Made by a program: the position numbers and the translations under genes. Below are positions 46,522 to 56,960 of a DNA stretch of 64,000 bases, piece after piece. How positions within the stretch are numbered: position 1 is the stretch's first letter; each line of letters begins with the position of its first letter. This DNA is from Ignavibacteriales bacterium (GTDB lineage: Bacteria > Bacteroidota > Ignavibacteria > UBA10030): the NCBI GenBank assembly GCA_026390595.1, contig JAPLFQ010000020.1, positions 405,930-469,929 on the forward strand. The letters are read 5' to 3'. The notes under the pieces are model-generated. The model was not told the origin of the DNA. It saw nothing but the letters and a program-made list of their open reading frames with translations, and searched no databases.

Positions 46522-46998
46522 TTACTTCGGCAGGGACAGTGTCTTTTTCAATGAATCGAGCTCCTGTCGGGCAGATGAGGCTGCCATGATATCGGGATAT
46601 CTCTGGAGAAACAACTCGTATGCCGTCTCGGCAGAGTCGGGCGAGTGGAGGTTCCACGCAAGGATCCTTGCCCTCTGATATGCGGCCCCCTGGGCCGTCG
46701 GCTCCCCCGGAAATTCCATCGCGAGTTTCGTGTAGAGCGATTCTGCCTTCCTGAACTCTTTCTTCTCCTGCTGATAGATTATTGCCATCGCATACAGGAC
46801 CTCGGGCATCTTACCGCTTTTCGGGTAGAGTTCGGTCAGTTGTTGAAAATCGCTCAGCGCCGCGTCGAACTCGTCGTTGCCATGGTGGAATGTTGCCGAC
46901 TTGAGGAGCTCGTCTTCAGTCGGCGGCTTGGAGCATCCCTGCACCGCTGGGAACAGGACGCACAAGAGAAAGATAAAGAATACGATTCTATGCATCAT
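46522..46998 (-). CDS. Tetratricopeptide lipoprotein
   Basis: A 158-residue envelope protein. The signal peptide (MMHRIVFFIFLLCVLFPAVQGC) ends in a lipobox VQGC with acylation at C22. TPR-like repeats follow: ATFHHGNDEFDAALSDFQQLTELYPKS, EFRKAESLYTKLAMEFPGEP and SAETAYELFLQRYPDI, resembling YbgF/BamD-type repeats. It probably works as a scaffold at the outer or inner membrane. It is translated just before the DUF58 gene, and rsmB is the next gene upstream. Confidence 0.85.
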   Translation of the reverse strand: MMHRIVFFIFLLCVLFPAVQGCSKPPTEDELLKSATFHHGNDEFDAALSDFQQLTELYPKSGKMPEVLYAMAIIYQQEKKEFRKAESLYTKLAMEFPGEPTAQGAAYQRARILAWNLHSPDSAETAYELFLQRYPDIMAASSARQELDSLKKTLSLPK

Positions 46999-47078
46999 TC
47001 AATCCTCGCGTCTACCACATGAATGCCCATCGACGTGAACATCGTCATACGGAACAGAGACAACAGAGACAACCGATG

Positions 47079-48410
47079 TCAGATCCCGTTCCTTCTCATG
47101 ACGGCGATGAAGAACCCGTCAGTCCCATCCCGGTGCGGATACAGCTTCGTGTACTTCCCTGAGGCAAATGGAGTGAGATCGAATCTCGATTCACTCAGCG
47201 GCGGGCGTTCCAGGGCAAAGTCCGGATGGGCTGAAAGAAATCTCTCCACAATATCTTCGTTTTCTTCCCGAAACAACGTGCACGTAGCATATGCAATCAT
47301 CCCTTTCGGCTTCACAAGCTGAACGCTCGATTCCAGGATATGCATTTGCTTCTCCGCAACTTCGTGCACCGTCTCTTCTGTAACCACCCACTTCATTCCC
47401 GGGTTCCTTCGAAGCGTCCCTATTCCGCTGCACGGCGCATCAAGGAGCACCACGTCAAAATAGTCACTGTAACGATCTGTCAGATCTGCAATATCGTCTA
47501 CGCGACGGACTCTCACGTTCGAAGCACCGGCACGTCGCAAACGTCGCTGGAGCTCTTCCAGCCGCGTGCTGTGCACATCTGAGGCAACGATTTCACCGCG
47601 GTTCTTCATCAATGCCGCAAGCTCGAGTGTCTTGCCGCCGGCTCCGGCGCATGCATCCAGCACTTTTGCTGTAGGTTTCGGGTCAATAAGGAACGGCAGA
47701 AGCTGACTTCCCTCATCCTGCACTTCGAAGAACCCGTCGCGAAATGCCTGAAACTGGAACACATTCATTCGTTTTGAAACGGTGAGCCCGAAGGGCGACA
47801 ACCGGGTGGGCTGCGTCTGAATATCCTCTTCCGCAAGCGATCTCTGGCATTCCTCAACCGTCGTCTTCAACGTGTTCACACGCAGCGTCAAAGGAGCCTG
47901 ACCGTTGAGGCTCTTACATATCTGCTCCGTCTCCGGTTCCCCGTATTGATCCAGGAGCCTTCGCACAATCCAATCCGGAAAGGAATACTGCTGACCAATC
48001 CGTTCCATTGGATCGACCGGCTCCGGGAGATTCGCTTGGGGGATTTCCTGCAGGATCGCATGCAGATGAGGCCTGAGTCTCCCCGACTTGACAGCTTCGG
48101 TGACATCGGCGACGTTGAGCGGAGTCCGGCGATCGATTGCCGCGAGATATGTAACAGCGAGGAGCAGAAAGGCGTCCTCCGGGAGCATTCCATCTGCGCG
48201 GGCCCCCAGGACCTGGACAAGGATCTTTTCACATCTCCGCAGGTGGCGCAACGTACCATACGCTGTCTCGGCGATAAACCGTCGATCGTGGGAACCCAGG
48301 TACTTGTGCGTACGGAAGAAGGTGTCGATGAGATTGTCCGCAGGCCTGCCCGATTCCTGCACGAGCTGGAGCACTTCGCGTGTATGCCCAAGGAGAGAAG
48401 AGAACTTCAT
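47079..48410 (-). CDS. rsmB: 16S rRNA (cytosine-C5)-methyltransferase RsmB-like
   Basis: A 443-residue m5C methyltransferase. An N-terminal NusB-like helical domain (about residues 1-140) is followed by a Rossmann domain. The SAM-binding motif is VLDACAGAGGKTLELAAL. The two catalytic cysteines are in LLDAPCSGIGTLRRNP and YATCTLFREENE. NusB plus methyltransferase is the RsmB architecture (C967 in E. coli 16S rRNA). The ATG at 48410 fits; further upstream the frame enters the clpB terminator. Confidence 0.94.
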   Translation of the reverse strand: MKFSSLLGHTREVLQLVQESGRPADNLIDTFFRTHKYLGSHDRRFIAETAYGTLRHLRRCEKILVQVLGARADGMLPEDAFLLLAVTYLAAIDRRTPLNVADVTEAVKSGRLRPHLHAILQEIPQANLPEPVDPMERIGQQYSFPDWIVRRLLDQYGEPETEQICKSLNGQAPLTLRVNTLKTTVEECQRSLAEEDIQTQPTRLSPFGLTVSKRMNVFQFQAFRDGFFEVQDEGSQLLPFLIDPKPTAKVLDACAGAGGKTLELAALMKNRGEIVASDVHSTRLEELQRRLRRAGASNVRVRRVDDIADLTDRYSDYFDVVLLDAPCSGIGTLRRNPGMKWVVTEETVHEVAEKQMHILESSVQLVKPKGMIAYATCTLFREENEDIVERFLSAHPDFALERPPLSESRFDLTPFASGKYTKLYPHRDGTDGFFIAVMRRNGI

Positions 48411-48442
48411 GGGGTCAAGATACAGAGAAATTGCTCGGCACA

Positions 48443-48482
48443 CAAAAAAGAAATCCCCCTCTCCTCGGAAGGACAGGGGGAT
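48443..48482 (-). terminator. Rho-independent terminator downstream of clpB
   Basis: On the minus strand, ATCCCCCT (48482-48475) pairs with AGGGGGAT (48460-48453). An inner TCCT/AGGA pairing closes a TCCG loop, and TTCTTTTTTG follows. It lies about 20 nt past the clpB stop and 33 nt before the rsmB start, ending the heat-shock transcript. Confidence 0.85.
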
Positions 48483-48502
48483 CATGGTTGAGCCAGATGC
48501 AA

Positions 48503-51148
48503 TTATCCGGCGGCATCTCCTCTGACTTTTGTAATGAATGCCGCTCCCCCGCGCTCATCCGCTATGACCTCAACGTGATCTCCCGATGCAATTTCACCGG
48601 CAAGTATTTTTTCAGAGAGCCGATTGACAACGTGTTTCTGAATTGTTCGCTTCAGCGGCCTGGCTCCGAAACTCGGATCAAAACCTGCCCTCGCGAGCCA
48701 TTCCCTGAGATCTTCAGTAAATTCAAGCGTAATCTCCTTCGCTGCAACAAGCTTCTGCACGACTGCCAGTTGAAGGTCGACGATTTGCCGGATTTCACTC
48801 AGAGTAAGTGGCTTAAAGAGAATAATCTCATCGATTCTATTCAGGAACTCCGGACGAATACTCTGCCTCAACAGGTCAAGCAACCGTACCCTGATATCGT
48901 CCATCAATGCGTCCCGGTTGTCCTCATTCAGAGTCTGCAGCTTCTCCTGAATCAGGTGAGATCCGAGGTTTGAAGTCATGATGACGATGGTATTCTTGAA
49001 ATTCACCGTTCGTCCTTTGCTGTCTGTCAGCCGCCCCTCGTCCAGGAGCTGGAGCAGGACATTGAATACTTCCGGGTGCGCCTTCTCGATCTCATCGAGC
49101 AGGACGACAGAGTACGGTTTGCGACGAACCGCTTCCGTCAGCTGCCCCCCCTCCTCGTATCCGACATACCCCGGCGGAGCACCAATCAGGCGCGAAACGG
49201 AGAACTTTTCCATATACTCGCTCATATCGATACGAACGAGAGCGGATTCGTCATCGAAAAGGAATTCGGCGAGGGCCCTGGCCAGCTCGGTCTTCCCGAC
49301 GCCCGTGCTCCCGAGAAAGATGAACGAGCCAATCGGCCGCTTTTCATCCTGCAAACCCGCCCGGCTTCGGCGAATCGCATCGGCGACAGCTTTCACAGCG
49401 TCCTGCTGATCTACCAACCGCTCATGGATCTTGTCTTCGAGATGGAGGAGCTTTGCCCGCTCGCTTTCCAGCATGCGTTGAACGGGGATCCCTGTCCATT
49501 TCGCCACGATCTCCGCTATGTCTTCAGCGTCGACTTCTTCTTTGAGCATCTTCTTGTTCTTCTGCACATCGCCCAATTTGACGGAAGCACCTTTGAGGTT
49601 TTTTTCGAGGCCGGCAATGATGCCATAGCGCAATTCTGCAACCCGGCCAAGGTCTCCCTGCCGCTCCTGCTGCTCCGCCTCAAGCCTGGCGCGTTCCATC
49701 TCCTCCTTCATCTTCCTTATGGACTGGATGAGTTCCTTTTCCAGCTGCCAGTGCACCCGAAGCTCCGAGCGCTCCTCATTGAGCTGTGACAATTCCTGCG
49801 AAATTGCCGCGGACCGTTCCCTGGAGTCTTCATCGCGTTCTCGTTTGATGGCCTCCCGCTCGATTTCGAGCTGCTTGATCCTTCGCTCTACCGAATCGAG
49901 TTCTTCCGGCATCGAATCGATTTCAATCCGTAGCTTTGCGGCAGATTCATCAACCAGGTCAATTGCCTTGTCAGGCAAAAACCTGTCGGTAATGTACCGG
50001 TGACTCAGTTGAGCGGCAGCTACAATGGCGCCGTCAGTGATGCGCACACCGTGATGGACCTCGTACCGCTCTTTGAGACCTCTGAGGATTGAGATTGTAT
50101 CCTCGACGGTCGGCTCATCCACCAGCACCGGCTGAAACCTGCGCTCCAATGCAGGGTCTTTTTCGACGTATTTCCGGTATTCATCAATCGTGGTCGCGCC
50201 AATGGCCCTCAGGTCGCCCCGGGCGAGCGCGGGCTTGAGCATATTTGCCGCATCCACCGACCCCTGCGCCGCGCCGGCACCGACGAGCGTATGAAGTTCA
50301 TCAATGAAGAGGATGATCTCTCCATTCGAATCCGAGACCTCCTTGAGTACGGACTTGAGACGCTCTTCGAACTGACCGCGGAAGCTGGTTCCCGCAACGA
50401 GCGCTCCCATATCAAGCGCAACGATTCGTTTAGTTTTCAATGTTTCGGGAACATCGCCCTGGATGATCCGCTGTGCAATACCCTCGGCAATGGCAGTCTT
50501 GCCAACGCCTGGATCTCCGATCAGCACCGGGTTGTTCTTTGTCCGGCGGGAAAGGACCTGGAGCACCCGGCGGATCTCATCCTCCCTCCCAATCACAGGA
50601 TCGAGTTTTCCCTTTCGGGCGAGTTCATTCAGATCCCGGCCGAATTTCTCCAGAGACTGATACTTGTCCTCGGGATTCTGGTCGGTCACCCGCTGCGACC
50701 CTCTCACATCACGAAGGACTTTGTAGACCGCGTCCTTGGTCACTCCCTGATCCTGAAGAAGCCTTGACGCACCGGAGGATTTTCGGTTTCCATCATCCAG
50801 TAGTCCGAGCAGCAGATGCTCAGTGCTGATGTATTCGTCCTTCAGCTGCGCGGCTTCCTTCTGAGCTACCTCGATCGCCTGCCCGAGTGCCGCCGAAAAA
50901 TGCTGGTTCCCCGCCCCTCCGCCTTGCACCTTCGAGAGCTTCTCGATCGACTCATTGATCTTTATCTTCAGGTAGTTGATGTTGCCACCGATTTTCTGGA
51001 GAAGCGGTACAATAATCCCTTCGCCATCCTGAACAAGAGCCGCCAACAGATGCTCCGGCTCGATTGCCTGGTTGCTGTAGCTCGAAGCGATTTCCTGGGC
51101 ATTCTGTACAGCTTCTTGCGATTTCAAAGTGAATTTGCTGAAATTCAT
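48503..51148 (-). CDS. clpB: Protein disaggregase ClpB
   Basis: Hexameric AAA+ unfoldase that rescues aggregated proteins with DnaK. It has 881 residues. The N-domain has two Clp repeats; AAA-1 has GDPGVGKTA and [12 protein letters not shown]. The M-domain coiled coil spans about residues 400-530, where DnaK docks, and AAA-2 has [14 protein letters not shown] and [13 protein letters not shown]. The ATG at 51148 ([18 protein letters not shown]) has a GGAG Shine-Dalgarno. dnaK is immediately upstream on the same strand, with an intrinsic terminator between them. Confidence 0.97.
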   Translation of the reverse strand: MNFSKFTLKSQEAVQNAQEIASSYSNQAIEPEHLLAALVQDGEGIIVPLLQKIGGNINYLKIKINESIEKLSKVQGGGAGNQHFSAALGQAIEVAQKEAAQLKDEYISTEHLLLGLLDDGNRKSSGASRLLQDQGVTKDAVYKVLRDVRGSQRVTDQNPEDKYQSLEKFGRDLNELARKGKLDPVIGREDEIRRVLQVLSRRTKNNPVLIGDPGVGKTAIAEGIAQRIIQGDVPETLKTKRIVALDMGALVAGTSFRGQFEERLKSVLKEVSDSNGEIILFIDELHTLVGAGAAQGSVDAANMLKPALARGDLRAIGATTIDEYRKYVEKDPALERRFQPVLVDEPTVEDTISILRGLKERYEVHHGVRITDGAIVAAAQLSHRYITDRFLPDKAIDLVDESAAKLRIEIDSMPEELDSVERRIKQLEIEREAIKRERDEDSRERSAAISQELSQLNEERSELRVHWQLEKELIQSIRKMKEEMERARLEAEQQERQGDLGRVAELRYGIIAGLEKNLKGASVKLGDVQKNKKMLKEEVDAEDIAEIVAKWTGIPVQRMLESERAKLLHLEDKIHERLVDQQDAVKAVADAIRRSRAGLQDEKRPIGSFIFLGSTGVGKTELARALAEFLFDDESALVRIDMSEYMEKFSVSRLIGAPPGYVGYEEGGQLTEAVRRKPYSVVLLDEIEKAHPEVFNVLLQLLDEGRLTDSKGRTVNFKNTIVIMTSNLGSHLIQEKLQTLNEDNRDALMDDIRVRLLDLLRQSIRPEFLNRIDEIILFKPLTLSEIRQIVDLQLAVVQKLVAAKEITLEFTEDLREWLARAGFDPSFGARPLKRTIQKHVVNRLSEKILAGEIASGDHVEVIADERGGAAFITKVRGDAAG

Positions 51149-51167
51149 TCTCGTCACTCCAGAGTAT

Positions 51168-51200
51168 AAAAAAGGCGAGGGATCACCTCGCCTTTTTCTT
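51168..51200 (-). terminator. Rho-independent terminator between dnaK and clpB
   Basis: GGCGAGG (51192-51186) pairs with CCTCGCC (51180-51174) around a TGATC loop and is followed by TTTTTTATA on the minus strand. A-tract complementarity also makes it symmetrical. It lies 45 nt past the dnaK stop and only about 20 nt before the clpB start codon, so clpB is either expressed from read-through or is controlled here. Confidence 0.85.
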
Positions 51201-51244
51201 CTTGACCGCGTCTGCAACCTGCAGGCTGCCGGCTAAAGGTGAGG

Positions 51245-53197
51245 CTACTTGTCGTCCACGACCTCGAAATCGGCGTCTTCGACCTTCTTGCCCTTGTCGG
51301 CGCTAGCTTGTTGCTGTTGTTGTTGCTGCTGCTCTTGTCCTTCGGACGGTTGTCCCGTTGTCGGACCAGCCGTCTGTTGTGCCCGTGCTGATTCGTACAT
51401 CTTGGTTGACGCTTCGTTCCACACGGTATTGAGCACATCCATCTTTGCCTTGATGTCGTTGTGGTTGCCCCCCTTGACAGCCTCGTCAAGTGCAGTCGCT
51501 GCGTTCTCAACTTTGGCCTTCACGTCGGCGGACATTTTTTCGCCGAGGTCGGTGAGCTGCTTCCGCGTCTGGAAGACAAGGTTGTCAGCCTGGTTTTTGA
51601 TCTCGATCTCTTCCTTCCGCTTTTTGTCTTCGGCCGCGTGAGACTGGGCATCGGATTTCATCTTGTCGATTTCTTCCTTGTTGAGCCCGCTGGACGAGGT
51701 GATGCGAATGCTCTGTTCCTTGCTCGTCGCTTTGTCCTTCGCCGACACATGAAGAATCCCGTTCGCGTCGATGTCGAACGTTACCTCGACCTGGGGAATT
51801 CCCCGCGGTGCGGGCGGAATCCCGTCAAGGTGGAACCGTCCAAGCGAACGATTGTCAATCGCCAGCGGCCGCTCGCCCTGAAGGACATGAATCTCGACCG
51901 AGGGCTGGCTGTCGGATGCCGTCGAGAAGATCTCGCTCTTCTTCGTCGGAATCGTGGTGTTGGCCTGGATCATCTGAGTCATGACACCACCCAGCGTCTC
52001 GATACCCAGCGTGAGCGGCGTGACGTCGAGCAGCAGAACATCAGTCACATCGCCCGAGAGGACGCCCCCCTGGATCGCTGCCCCGACTGCAACGACTTCA
52101 TCCGGATTGACTCCCTTGTGTCCTTCTTTTCCAAAGATCTCCTTCACGAGGGTTTGCACCCTGGGCATACGCGTCATCCCGCCGACCATGATCACTTCAT
52201 CGATCTGGCTTGGATTCAAGCCGGCATCCTTCAGGGCTCTCTCCACGGGGGGAAGGCATCGTTGAATCAGGTCTTCCACCAATTGCTCAAACTTTGCGCG
52301 TGTCAGCGTCAGGTTGAGATGTTTGGGCCCGTCAGCGGTGGCCGTAATAAACGGCAAGTTGATTTCGGTCTGCATCAGCTGCGAGAGCTCCATCTTCGCT
52401 TTTTCGCCTGCTTCACGCAGGCGCTGAAGAGCCATCGGATCTTTTCGAAGGTCAATTCCTTCCTGTTTCTTGAACTCATCCGCGATATACTCCAGAACCC
52501 GCATGTCGAAATTATCACCACCGAGGTGAGTATCGCCATTGGTCGACTTCACTTCGAACACACCTTCGCCGAGCTCGAGGATCGAGATGTCAAACGTTCC
52601 GCCGCCGAGATCAAAGACAGCGACCTTTGCATCCTTCCCCTTTTTGTCCATGCCGTACGCCAGAGCCGCGGCCGTTGGCTCGTTAATAATGCGCCGGACA
52701 TTGAGTCCGGCAATCTCGCCGGCTTCTTTCGTTGCCTGGCGTTGCGCGTCATTGAAATACGCGGGTACGGTGATGACGGCTTCTGTGATCTTCGTCCCCA
52801 GATAGTCCTCCGCCGTCTGCTTCATTTTTTGTAGGATCATCGCAGAAATCTCGGGGGGTGAGTAGATCCGATCACCGATTTCAACGCGTGCCGTGTTATT
52901 GTCTCCATGGACAACCTTATACGGCACCAGCTTCATTTCCTCATTGACTTCGTTGTAGAAGCGCCCCATGAACCGTTTAATGGAAAAGACGGTATTCTGT
53001 GAGTTTGTCACCGCCTGGCGTTTCGCAGCAGCACCGACAAGCCGTTCTCCGGATTTCGGGAAACCCACGACGGATGGCGTTGTGCGAGCACCTTCAGCAT
53101 TCGCGATAACGACAGGGTCATTCCCTTCCATCACAGCGACAACAGAATTCGTCGTGCCGAGATCGATTCCTATGATTTTGCTCGATTTGGTTGACAT
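51245..53197 (-). CDS. dnaK: Chaperone DnaK (Hsp70)
   Basis: ATP-dependent Hsp70 of 650 residues. The nucleotide-binding domain starts [18 protein letters not shown] and includes [21 protein letters not shown] and [15 protein letters not shown]. The substrate-binding domain and helical lid follow. The C-terminus has a glutamine-rich linker (about residues 620-635) and ends in an acidic [11 protein letters not shown]. The ATG at 53197 with a GAGGAG ribosome site is preferred over the open frame upstream. Neither dnaJ nor grpE is adjacent. It sits downstream of two hsp20 genes and upstream of clpB. Confidence 0.97.
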   Translation of the reverse strand: MSTKSSKIIGIDLGTTNSVVAVMEGNDPVVIANAEGARTTPSVVGFPKSGERLVGAAAKRQAVTNSQNTVFSIKRFMGRFYNEVNEEMKLVPYKVVHGDNNTARVEIGDRIYSPPEISAMILQKMKQTAEDYLGTKITEAVITVPAYFNDAQRQATKEAGEIAGLNVRRIINEPTAAALAYGMDKKGKDAKVAVFDLGGGTFDISILELGEGVFEVKSTNGDTHLGGDNFDMRVLEYIADEFKKQEGIDLRKDPMALQRLREAGEKAKMELSQLMQTEINLPFITATADGPKHLNLTLTRAKFEQLVEDLIQRCLPPVERALKDAGLNPSQIDEVIMVGGMTRMPRVQTLVKEIFGKEGHKGVNPDEVVAVGAAIQGGVLSGDVTDVLLLDVTPLTLGIETLGGVMTQMIQANTTIPTKKSEIFSTASDSQPSVEIHVLQGERPLAIDNRSLGRFHLDGIPPAPRGIPQVEVTFDIDANGILHVSAKDKATSKEQSIRITSSSGLNKEEIDKMKSDAQSHAAEDKKRKEEIEIKNQADNLVFQTRKQLTDLGEKMSADVKAKVENAATALDEAVKGGNHNDIKAKMDVLNTVWNEASTKMYESARAQQTAGPTTGQPSEGQEQQQQQQQQASADKGKKVEDADFEVVDDK

Positions 53198-53349
53198 GTC
53201 TTGATTACTCCTCTTTGGTTGAAACAGCTCTCGTTGCTGCTGGCACTGTTTAGTGACGCTCCTCTTCGAACCAACAAATACGATTGGCCGGGCCCACCCC
53301 ACCAGCGGACCCGACCGACCTTGAATTCCCTATGCATCTCCGACATATG

Positions 53350-53820
53350 CTATTTGACCCTGACCTCGATAGGTTTCGGTTTCAACTCCTCTGCTTTCGG
53401 GAGAGAGATGGACAATATCCCATTTTCGAAAACCGCTTCGATATTGTCGCTTTTCAGTGTCACCGGCAGGGCGAAGGAGCGCTGGAACGAGCCGTAGATC
53501 CGCTCGCGCCTGTTCACGGTCCTCTCCTTCTCTTCCTTCTCCTGATGTTTCTCGCCTTTGATCGTCAGGATATTGGATTCGAGGCTGATCTTCACATCAA
53601 CCTTATTGACGCCAGGTAGTTCCATCTTGACGATGTAGCCGTTCCCCTGTTCTGCAATATCCACGGCGGGCGTCCAGAAGGAAGTGATGAAGTTCCCGTC
53701 GGCTTGTACACCCCCACGGATGAAGTTTCCGAACATCCGATTCATCTCCCGGTGGATTCCGGAGAAGTCAGAGGGCAACCGGTCCAGCTCAGGGGATGAA
53801 TTCCATCGAATGAGTGTCAT
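53350..53820 (-). CDS. Small heat-shock protein, Hsp20 family (copy 1)
   Basis: Holdase of 156 residues with an alpha-crystallin domain of about residues 45-145. WTPAVDIAEQGNGYIVKMELPGVNKVDVKIS opens the domain, and the closing AVFENGILSISLPKAEE carries the GIL-type motif. A C-terminal IEV-type motif (PIEVRVK) may dock to neighbouring subunits. It starts 11 nt after copy 2 on the same strand. The two copies differ enough to be separate paralogues that could form mixed oligomers, feeding clients to DnaK and ClpB downstream. Confidence 0.94.
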   Translation of the reverse strand: MTLIRWNSSPELDRLPSDFSGIHREMNRMFGNFIRGGVQADGNFITSFWTPAVDIAEQGNGYIVKMELPGVNKVDVKISLESNILTIKGEKHQEKEEKERTVNRRERIYGSFQRSFALPVTLKSDNIEAVFENGILSISLPKAEELKPKPIEVRVK

Positions 53821-53831
53821 GGTGTGCTCTC

Positions 53832-54236
53832 CTATTTGATTGCGATGGTGCGAACACGTGCCTGCTGCGACTTCGGCAGCACAACCTTCAGTATCCCGTT
53901 CTCGAGTTCTGCGCTGATGTTGCTTGCATCGATTTCGACTGGGATCCGAATTGATCGATTGAAATCGCGAATGGCCATTTCTTTGAGGAGTATCTGCGCT
54001 TCCTGAGGATTGGCATACGGCGTTCGCTTACCTTCGATGGTCAAGACGTTCTTTTCGAACGTGATCTTCACGTCCTCTTTCTTCACACCAGGGAGCTCAA
54101 GGATTGCGAGGTATTCACTTTCGATCTCGGTGATATCCATTGAAGGGACTGAACTTCTGGCAGATTGGTATTCTGTTGGAATGCTCTCCTCGAGGAGTTC
54201 ATTCATCGTTTTCGGAAAATCGAATTGCAGCAGCAT
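53832..54236 (-). CDS. Small heat-shock protein, Hsp20 family (copy 2)
   Basis: A 134-residue alpha-crystallin protein and first gene of the heat-shock block. The core spans SMDITEIESEYLAILELPGVKKEDVKIT to AELENGILKVVLPKSQQ, with EGKRTPYANPQEAQILLKEMAIRDFNRSI between. The ATG at 54236 (MLLQFDFPKTMNELLEES) has AAGGGA upstream. The frame is open to 54371, but the extra residues are not family-like and cover the regulatory region. A CTTGTG-ACA-CACAAG palindrome lies 35 nt upstream and may be its operator. Confidence 0.92.
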   Translation of the reverse strand: MLLQFDFPKTMNELLEESIPTEYQSARSSVPSMDITEIESEYLAILELPGVKKEDVKITFEKNVLTIEGKRTPYANPQEAQILLKEMAIRDFNRSIRIPVEIDASNISAELENGILKVVLPKSQQARVRTIAIK

Positions 54237-54576
54237 GGTGAGTCCCTTTCTGAGTTTTTGTTTTTGTATGCTTGTGACACACAAGTGGCAATCTGCGTGC
54301 CAACAGTCTCTCGTCAATGGAAACCAGTAATTCAGCGTATTTTCAGAGAGTTTGCTCCAGCCGTGAACCAAAGCGCAACGTCAGCCAGCCATTTTGGCAG
54401 GATTTGTTCATCACAATTGTCACGCTATTAAGCTATTCTGTCAGGACGACTGAAAATATTTCAGGTCGCCTCCGCGTTTGCTTCAGTTGATTCTGAGGCG
54501 TGTTTTAACTATTCTATTTTTCCGCCAAGCACTTCACTTGCACAATCGAATCCATTCACACAATTTGAGGTCTCTC
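54237..54576. other. 340-nt divergent regulatory region between hsp20 and M28 peptidase genes
   Basis: No gene seen. This region must hold the promoters of the heat-shock block (minus) and of the peptidase gene (plus). The only clear symmetric element is the palindrome at 54271-54285. A TGGCA-N7-TGCCA inverted repeat lies a few bases further upstream, near 54286-54304. No CIRCE element (TTAGCACTC inverted repeat) is present. Confidence 0.6.
54271..54285. promoter_or_regulatory. Candidate operator palindrome upstream of the hsp20-dnaK-clpB block
   Basis: A perfect inverted repeat, CTTGTG-ACA-CACAAG, centred 42 nt upstream of the first hsp20 start codon. It would lie in the 5' untranslated region or near the promoter. 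It could bind a dimeric repressor or fold as a small hairpin in the leader. The role is inferred only from symmetry and position. Confidence 0.4.
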
Positions 54577-56145
54577 ATGCGTCGTCTACTGCTCCTGCTC
54601 ATTCCTTGCGCTTTGGTGCTCGCACAAAACCCGAAAATTCCGAAAGAAGCACGAGTCGGTTATCAGTCAATCAATGCAAATGACCTCAGCGCCAGACTTC
54701 ACTTCATCGCTTCACCGGATTTGGAAGGACGGGAGACAACCACGCGGGGACAAAAGATCGCAGCACGGTACATAGCATCGGAATTTCAGCGACTTGGGCT
54801 CAAACCAATCGGTGACAGCGGCACGTATTTCCAACGGTTCAACGCGGAGGCCACAAAGATCAGCGACCAATCCAATCTTGCCGTCACGATGAAGCAAGGC
54901 AGTTCGAATTTTATGATCGGAAAAGACTTCATCGCCTACTCTGCCCTGGATGCTCCGGTGACAGCTCCCGTCATCTTCGTGGGGTATATGGACGCCAAAG
55001 TTGACTCATCGCTCACCAAGGGAAAGATCGTCATGGCATTGCCCGGACGCAAGGAAGACGGCCGCGACACCAGCGTTTCACCTCGTACGCGTATGGGCCT
55101 TGTTCGTCTCTTCCCCGGAAGCCTCGCCAGAATCATCATCGCAGATGAATCCGGCCCACTCTCCATTGAGGGACAATCGGCCAGATTCGAAGCGGCTATG
55201 AAACGTGGGTCAATGGCGGTCGTCGGCGCCCAGGCACGCCCTGGCCGGGCCACTGGTGGTTTTCCGCCATTGGTAAGCCCCGGCATGGCGACTGCGATTC
55301 TGAAGGAAACGGGGAAAACACTTGCCCAATTGCGCCTCTCAGCGTACCAAGATTCTTCGTTTCAACCGATTGCCCTTACTCAAGCGACGGTCACCATCGA
55401 TATCAAGAACTCGAAAGAGTTGAAGACGACAGAAAACGTGGTTGGATTCATGGAAGGATCCGATCCGAAGTTGAAAGATGAGGTCGTGGCATTTACCGGT
55501 CACTACGATCACCTTGGGGTCACTCCGGATGGAGTAGTGTACCCCGGTGCAGATGACGACGGGTCAGGAACCGTGACCGTACTCGAACTGGCAGAAGCAT
55601 TCACGTCAAATCCTGTCAAACCCAAGCGAAGCATGCTCTTCATGACTGTGGTCGGCGAAGAAAAGGGACTCTGGGGATCCGAATGGTACGTGAACCACCC
55701 GATCCTCCCTCTTGAGAAAACCGTCGCAGATCTCAATACTGACATGATTGGCCGGACGGACAAGAAGTATGATGATCTCAAGAGCTCCAACTACGTCTAC
55801 GTGATCGGATCAGACAAAATCAGTACGCAGCTTGACAGTGTGCTGAAGGCATCAAACAAGGAAACCGAGAACCTCATTCTTGATTACACTTTCAACGACG
55901 ACAAGGATCCCAATCAGTTCTATCGCCGCAGCGACCACTACAACTTTGCCAAGAATGGAGTCCCGATTGTGTTCTTCTTCACGGGCGTCCATGCCGATTA
56001 CCATCGGCCGACCGACACGGTGGACAAGATTCTTTTCGACAGAATGGTGCGGATCGTTCGCGTCATCTATGCAACAGGATGGAAAGTCGCCAACATGAAG
56101 GGCGGGCTGGTAAAGAACGTCGGCTCTTCCCTGTTCGCGAAGTAA
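54577..56145 (+). CDS. Secreted M28-family metallopeptidase
   Basis: A 522-residue exported zinc aminopeptidase-like enzyme. The signal peptide MRRLLLLLIPCALVLAQ is at residues 1-17. A PA-type insert (about residues 110-280) precedes the catalytic core. Metal ligands are visible: His in GHYDHLG, bridging Asp in YPGADDDGSGT, catalytic Glu pair in VVGEEKGLWGSE, Asp in LNTDMIGRTD and His in VHADYHRPTDT. It probably degrades peptides in the periplasm or outside the cell. The ATG at 54577 with GAGG 7 nt upstream is preferred over an open extension to 54478. Confidence 0.93.
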   Translation: MRRLLLLLIPCALVLAQNPKIPKEARVGYQSINANDLSARLHFIASPDLEGRETTTRGQKIAARYIASEFQRLGLKPIGDSGTYFQRFNAEATKISDQSNLAVTMKQGSSNFMIGKDFIAYSALDAPVTAPVIFVGYMDAKVDSSLTKGKIVMALPGRKEDGRDTSVSPRTRMGLVRLFPGSLARIIIADESGPLSIEGQSARFEAAMKRGSMAVVGAQARPGRATGGFPPLVSPGMATAILKETGKTLAQLRLSAYQDSSFQPIALTQATVTIDIKNSKELKTTENVVGFMEGSDPKLKDEVVAFTGHYDHLGVTPDGVVYPGADDDGSGTVTVLELAEAFTSNPVKPKRSMLFMTVVGEEKGLWGSEWYVNHPILPLEKTVADLNTDMIGRTDKKYDDLKSSNYVYVIGSDKISTQLDSVLKASNKETENLILDYTFNDDKDPNQFYRRSDHYNFAKNGVPIVFFFTGVHADYHRPTDTVDKILFDRMVRIVRVIYATGWKVANMKGGLVKNVGSSLFAK

Positions 56146-56150
56146 CGGGG

Positions 56151-56927
56151 ATGTACACAAAACAAGAGCTCCTCCAGGGATTGGCAACGCAGGTTATCGG
56201 GAAGAAGATCTTCGTTTTCGAGACGATCGATTCCACGAACGCTTGTGCGCACACACTCGGTGATGCGTCCGCTGAAGAAGGCGGCGTCGTCGTGGCCAAC
56301 TTCCAGACAAACGGCCGGGGCCGGTTGGGAAGACCGTGGCACTCCGAGCCTGAATCCAGCCTCTTGTTTTCAGTGTTGCTCCGTCCCGACATTCAGGTCG
56401 AATCGTCGGGCCTGCTCACGCTGTATGCGTCGGTTGCGGTGGCACGGGCAATCGAGCAATGCATAGGAGAACCCGTCGAATGCAAGTGGCCAAATGACCT
56501 CCTTCTGCACGGGAAGAAGTTCTGCGGCATTCTCCTGGAAAATTCGCTGCAGCAATCCGGACTGGCGTATGCGGTTGTCGGGGTTGGCGTCAACGTGAAC
56601 CAATCGCAGCTTCCACCCGAAATCTCGGAACGGGCAACCTCCCTGGCTCTTGAAACCGGCAGGGTTCATGACCGAAAAGCTGTGTTCCACGCCATCCTCC
56701 GTGAGATGGACGGAATGTACGTGCCGGTGCGCGGCGGAGATTTTTCACTCGCTGTGTCAGAGTGGACAAGACGATGCACCATGTTCGGCAAGACCGTCAA
56801 GGTGCAGCAGCACGAACAAGCGATCGAAGGGACGGCCCTGCGGCTGAACCACGATGCAGGCCTCATTATTTCCACTACCTCAGGCATGCTCACGGTCTAT
56901 GCCGGTGATGTCACACTTGTATCGTGA
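56151..56927 (+). CDS. birA: Biotin-[acetyl-CoA-carboxylase] ligase, class I (no HTH)
   Basis: Attaches biotin to the biotin carboxyl carrier domain of carboxylases. It has 258 residues. The biotinyl-AMP site motif is TNGRGRLGRPWHS, and the catalytic Lys region is CKWPNDLLLHGKKFCGILLEN. The C-terminal SH3-like domain follows. The N-terminus lacks the DNA-binding HTH of E. coli BirA, so it is not a repressor. It starts 5 nt after the peptidase stop and precedes another cofactor gene, coaX. Confidence 0.95.
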   Translation: MYTKQELLQGLATQVIGKKIFVFETIDSTNACAHTLGDASAEEGGVVVANFQTNGRGRLGRPWHSEPESSLLFSVLLRPDIQVESSGLLTLYASVAVARAIEQCIGEPVECKWPNDLLLHGKKFCGILLENSLQQSGLAYAVVGVGVNVNQSQLPPEISERATSLALETGRVHDRKAVFHAILREMDGMYVPVRGGDFSLAVSEWTRRCTMFGKTVKVQQHEQAIEGTALRLNHDAGLIISTTSGMLTVYAGDVTLVS

Positions 56928-56960
56928 AAACCAAACGAATACGTCTGAAGGACAGCAACG

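Noticed and set aside
51461..52834. Plus-strand open frame of about 457 codons inside dnaK
   Set aside because: Antisense open frames over dnaK are a known composition artefact; no domain is seen.
54237..54576. CIRCE or sigma-32-type heat-shock element upstream of hsp20
   Set aside because: No TTAGCACTC inverted repeat or convincing sigma-32 promoter was found on either strand.
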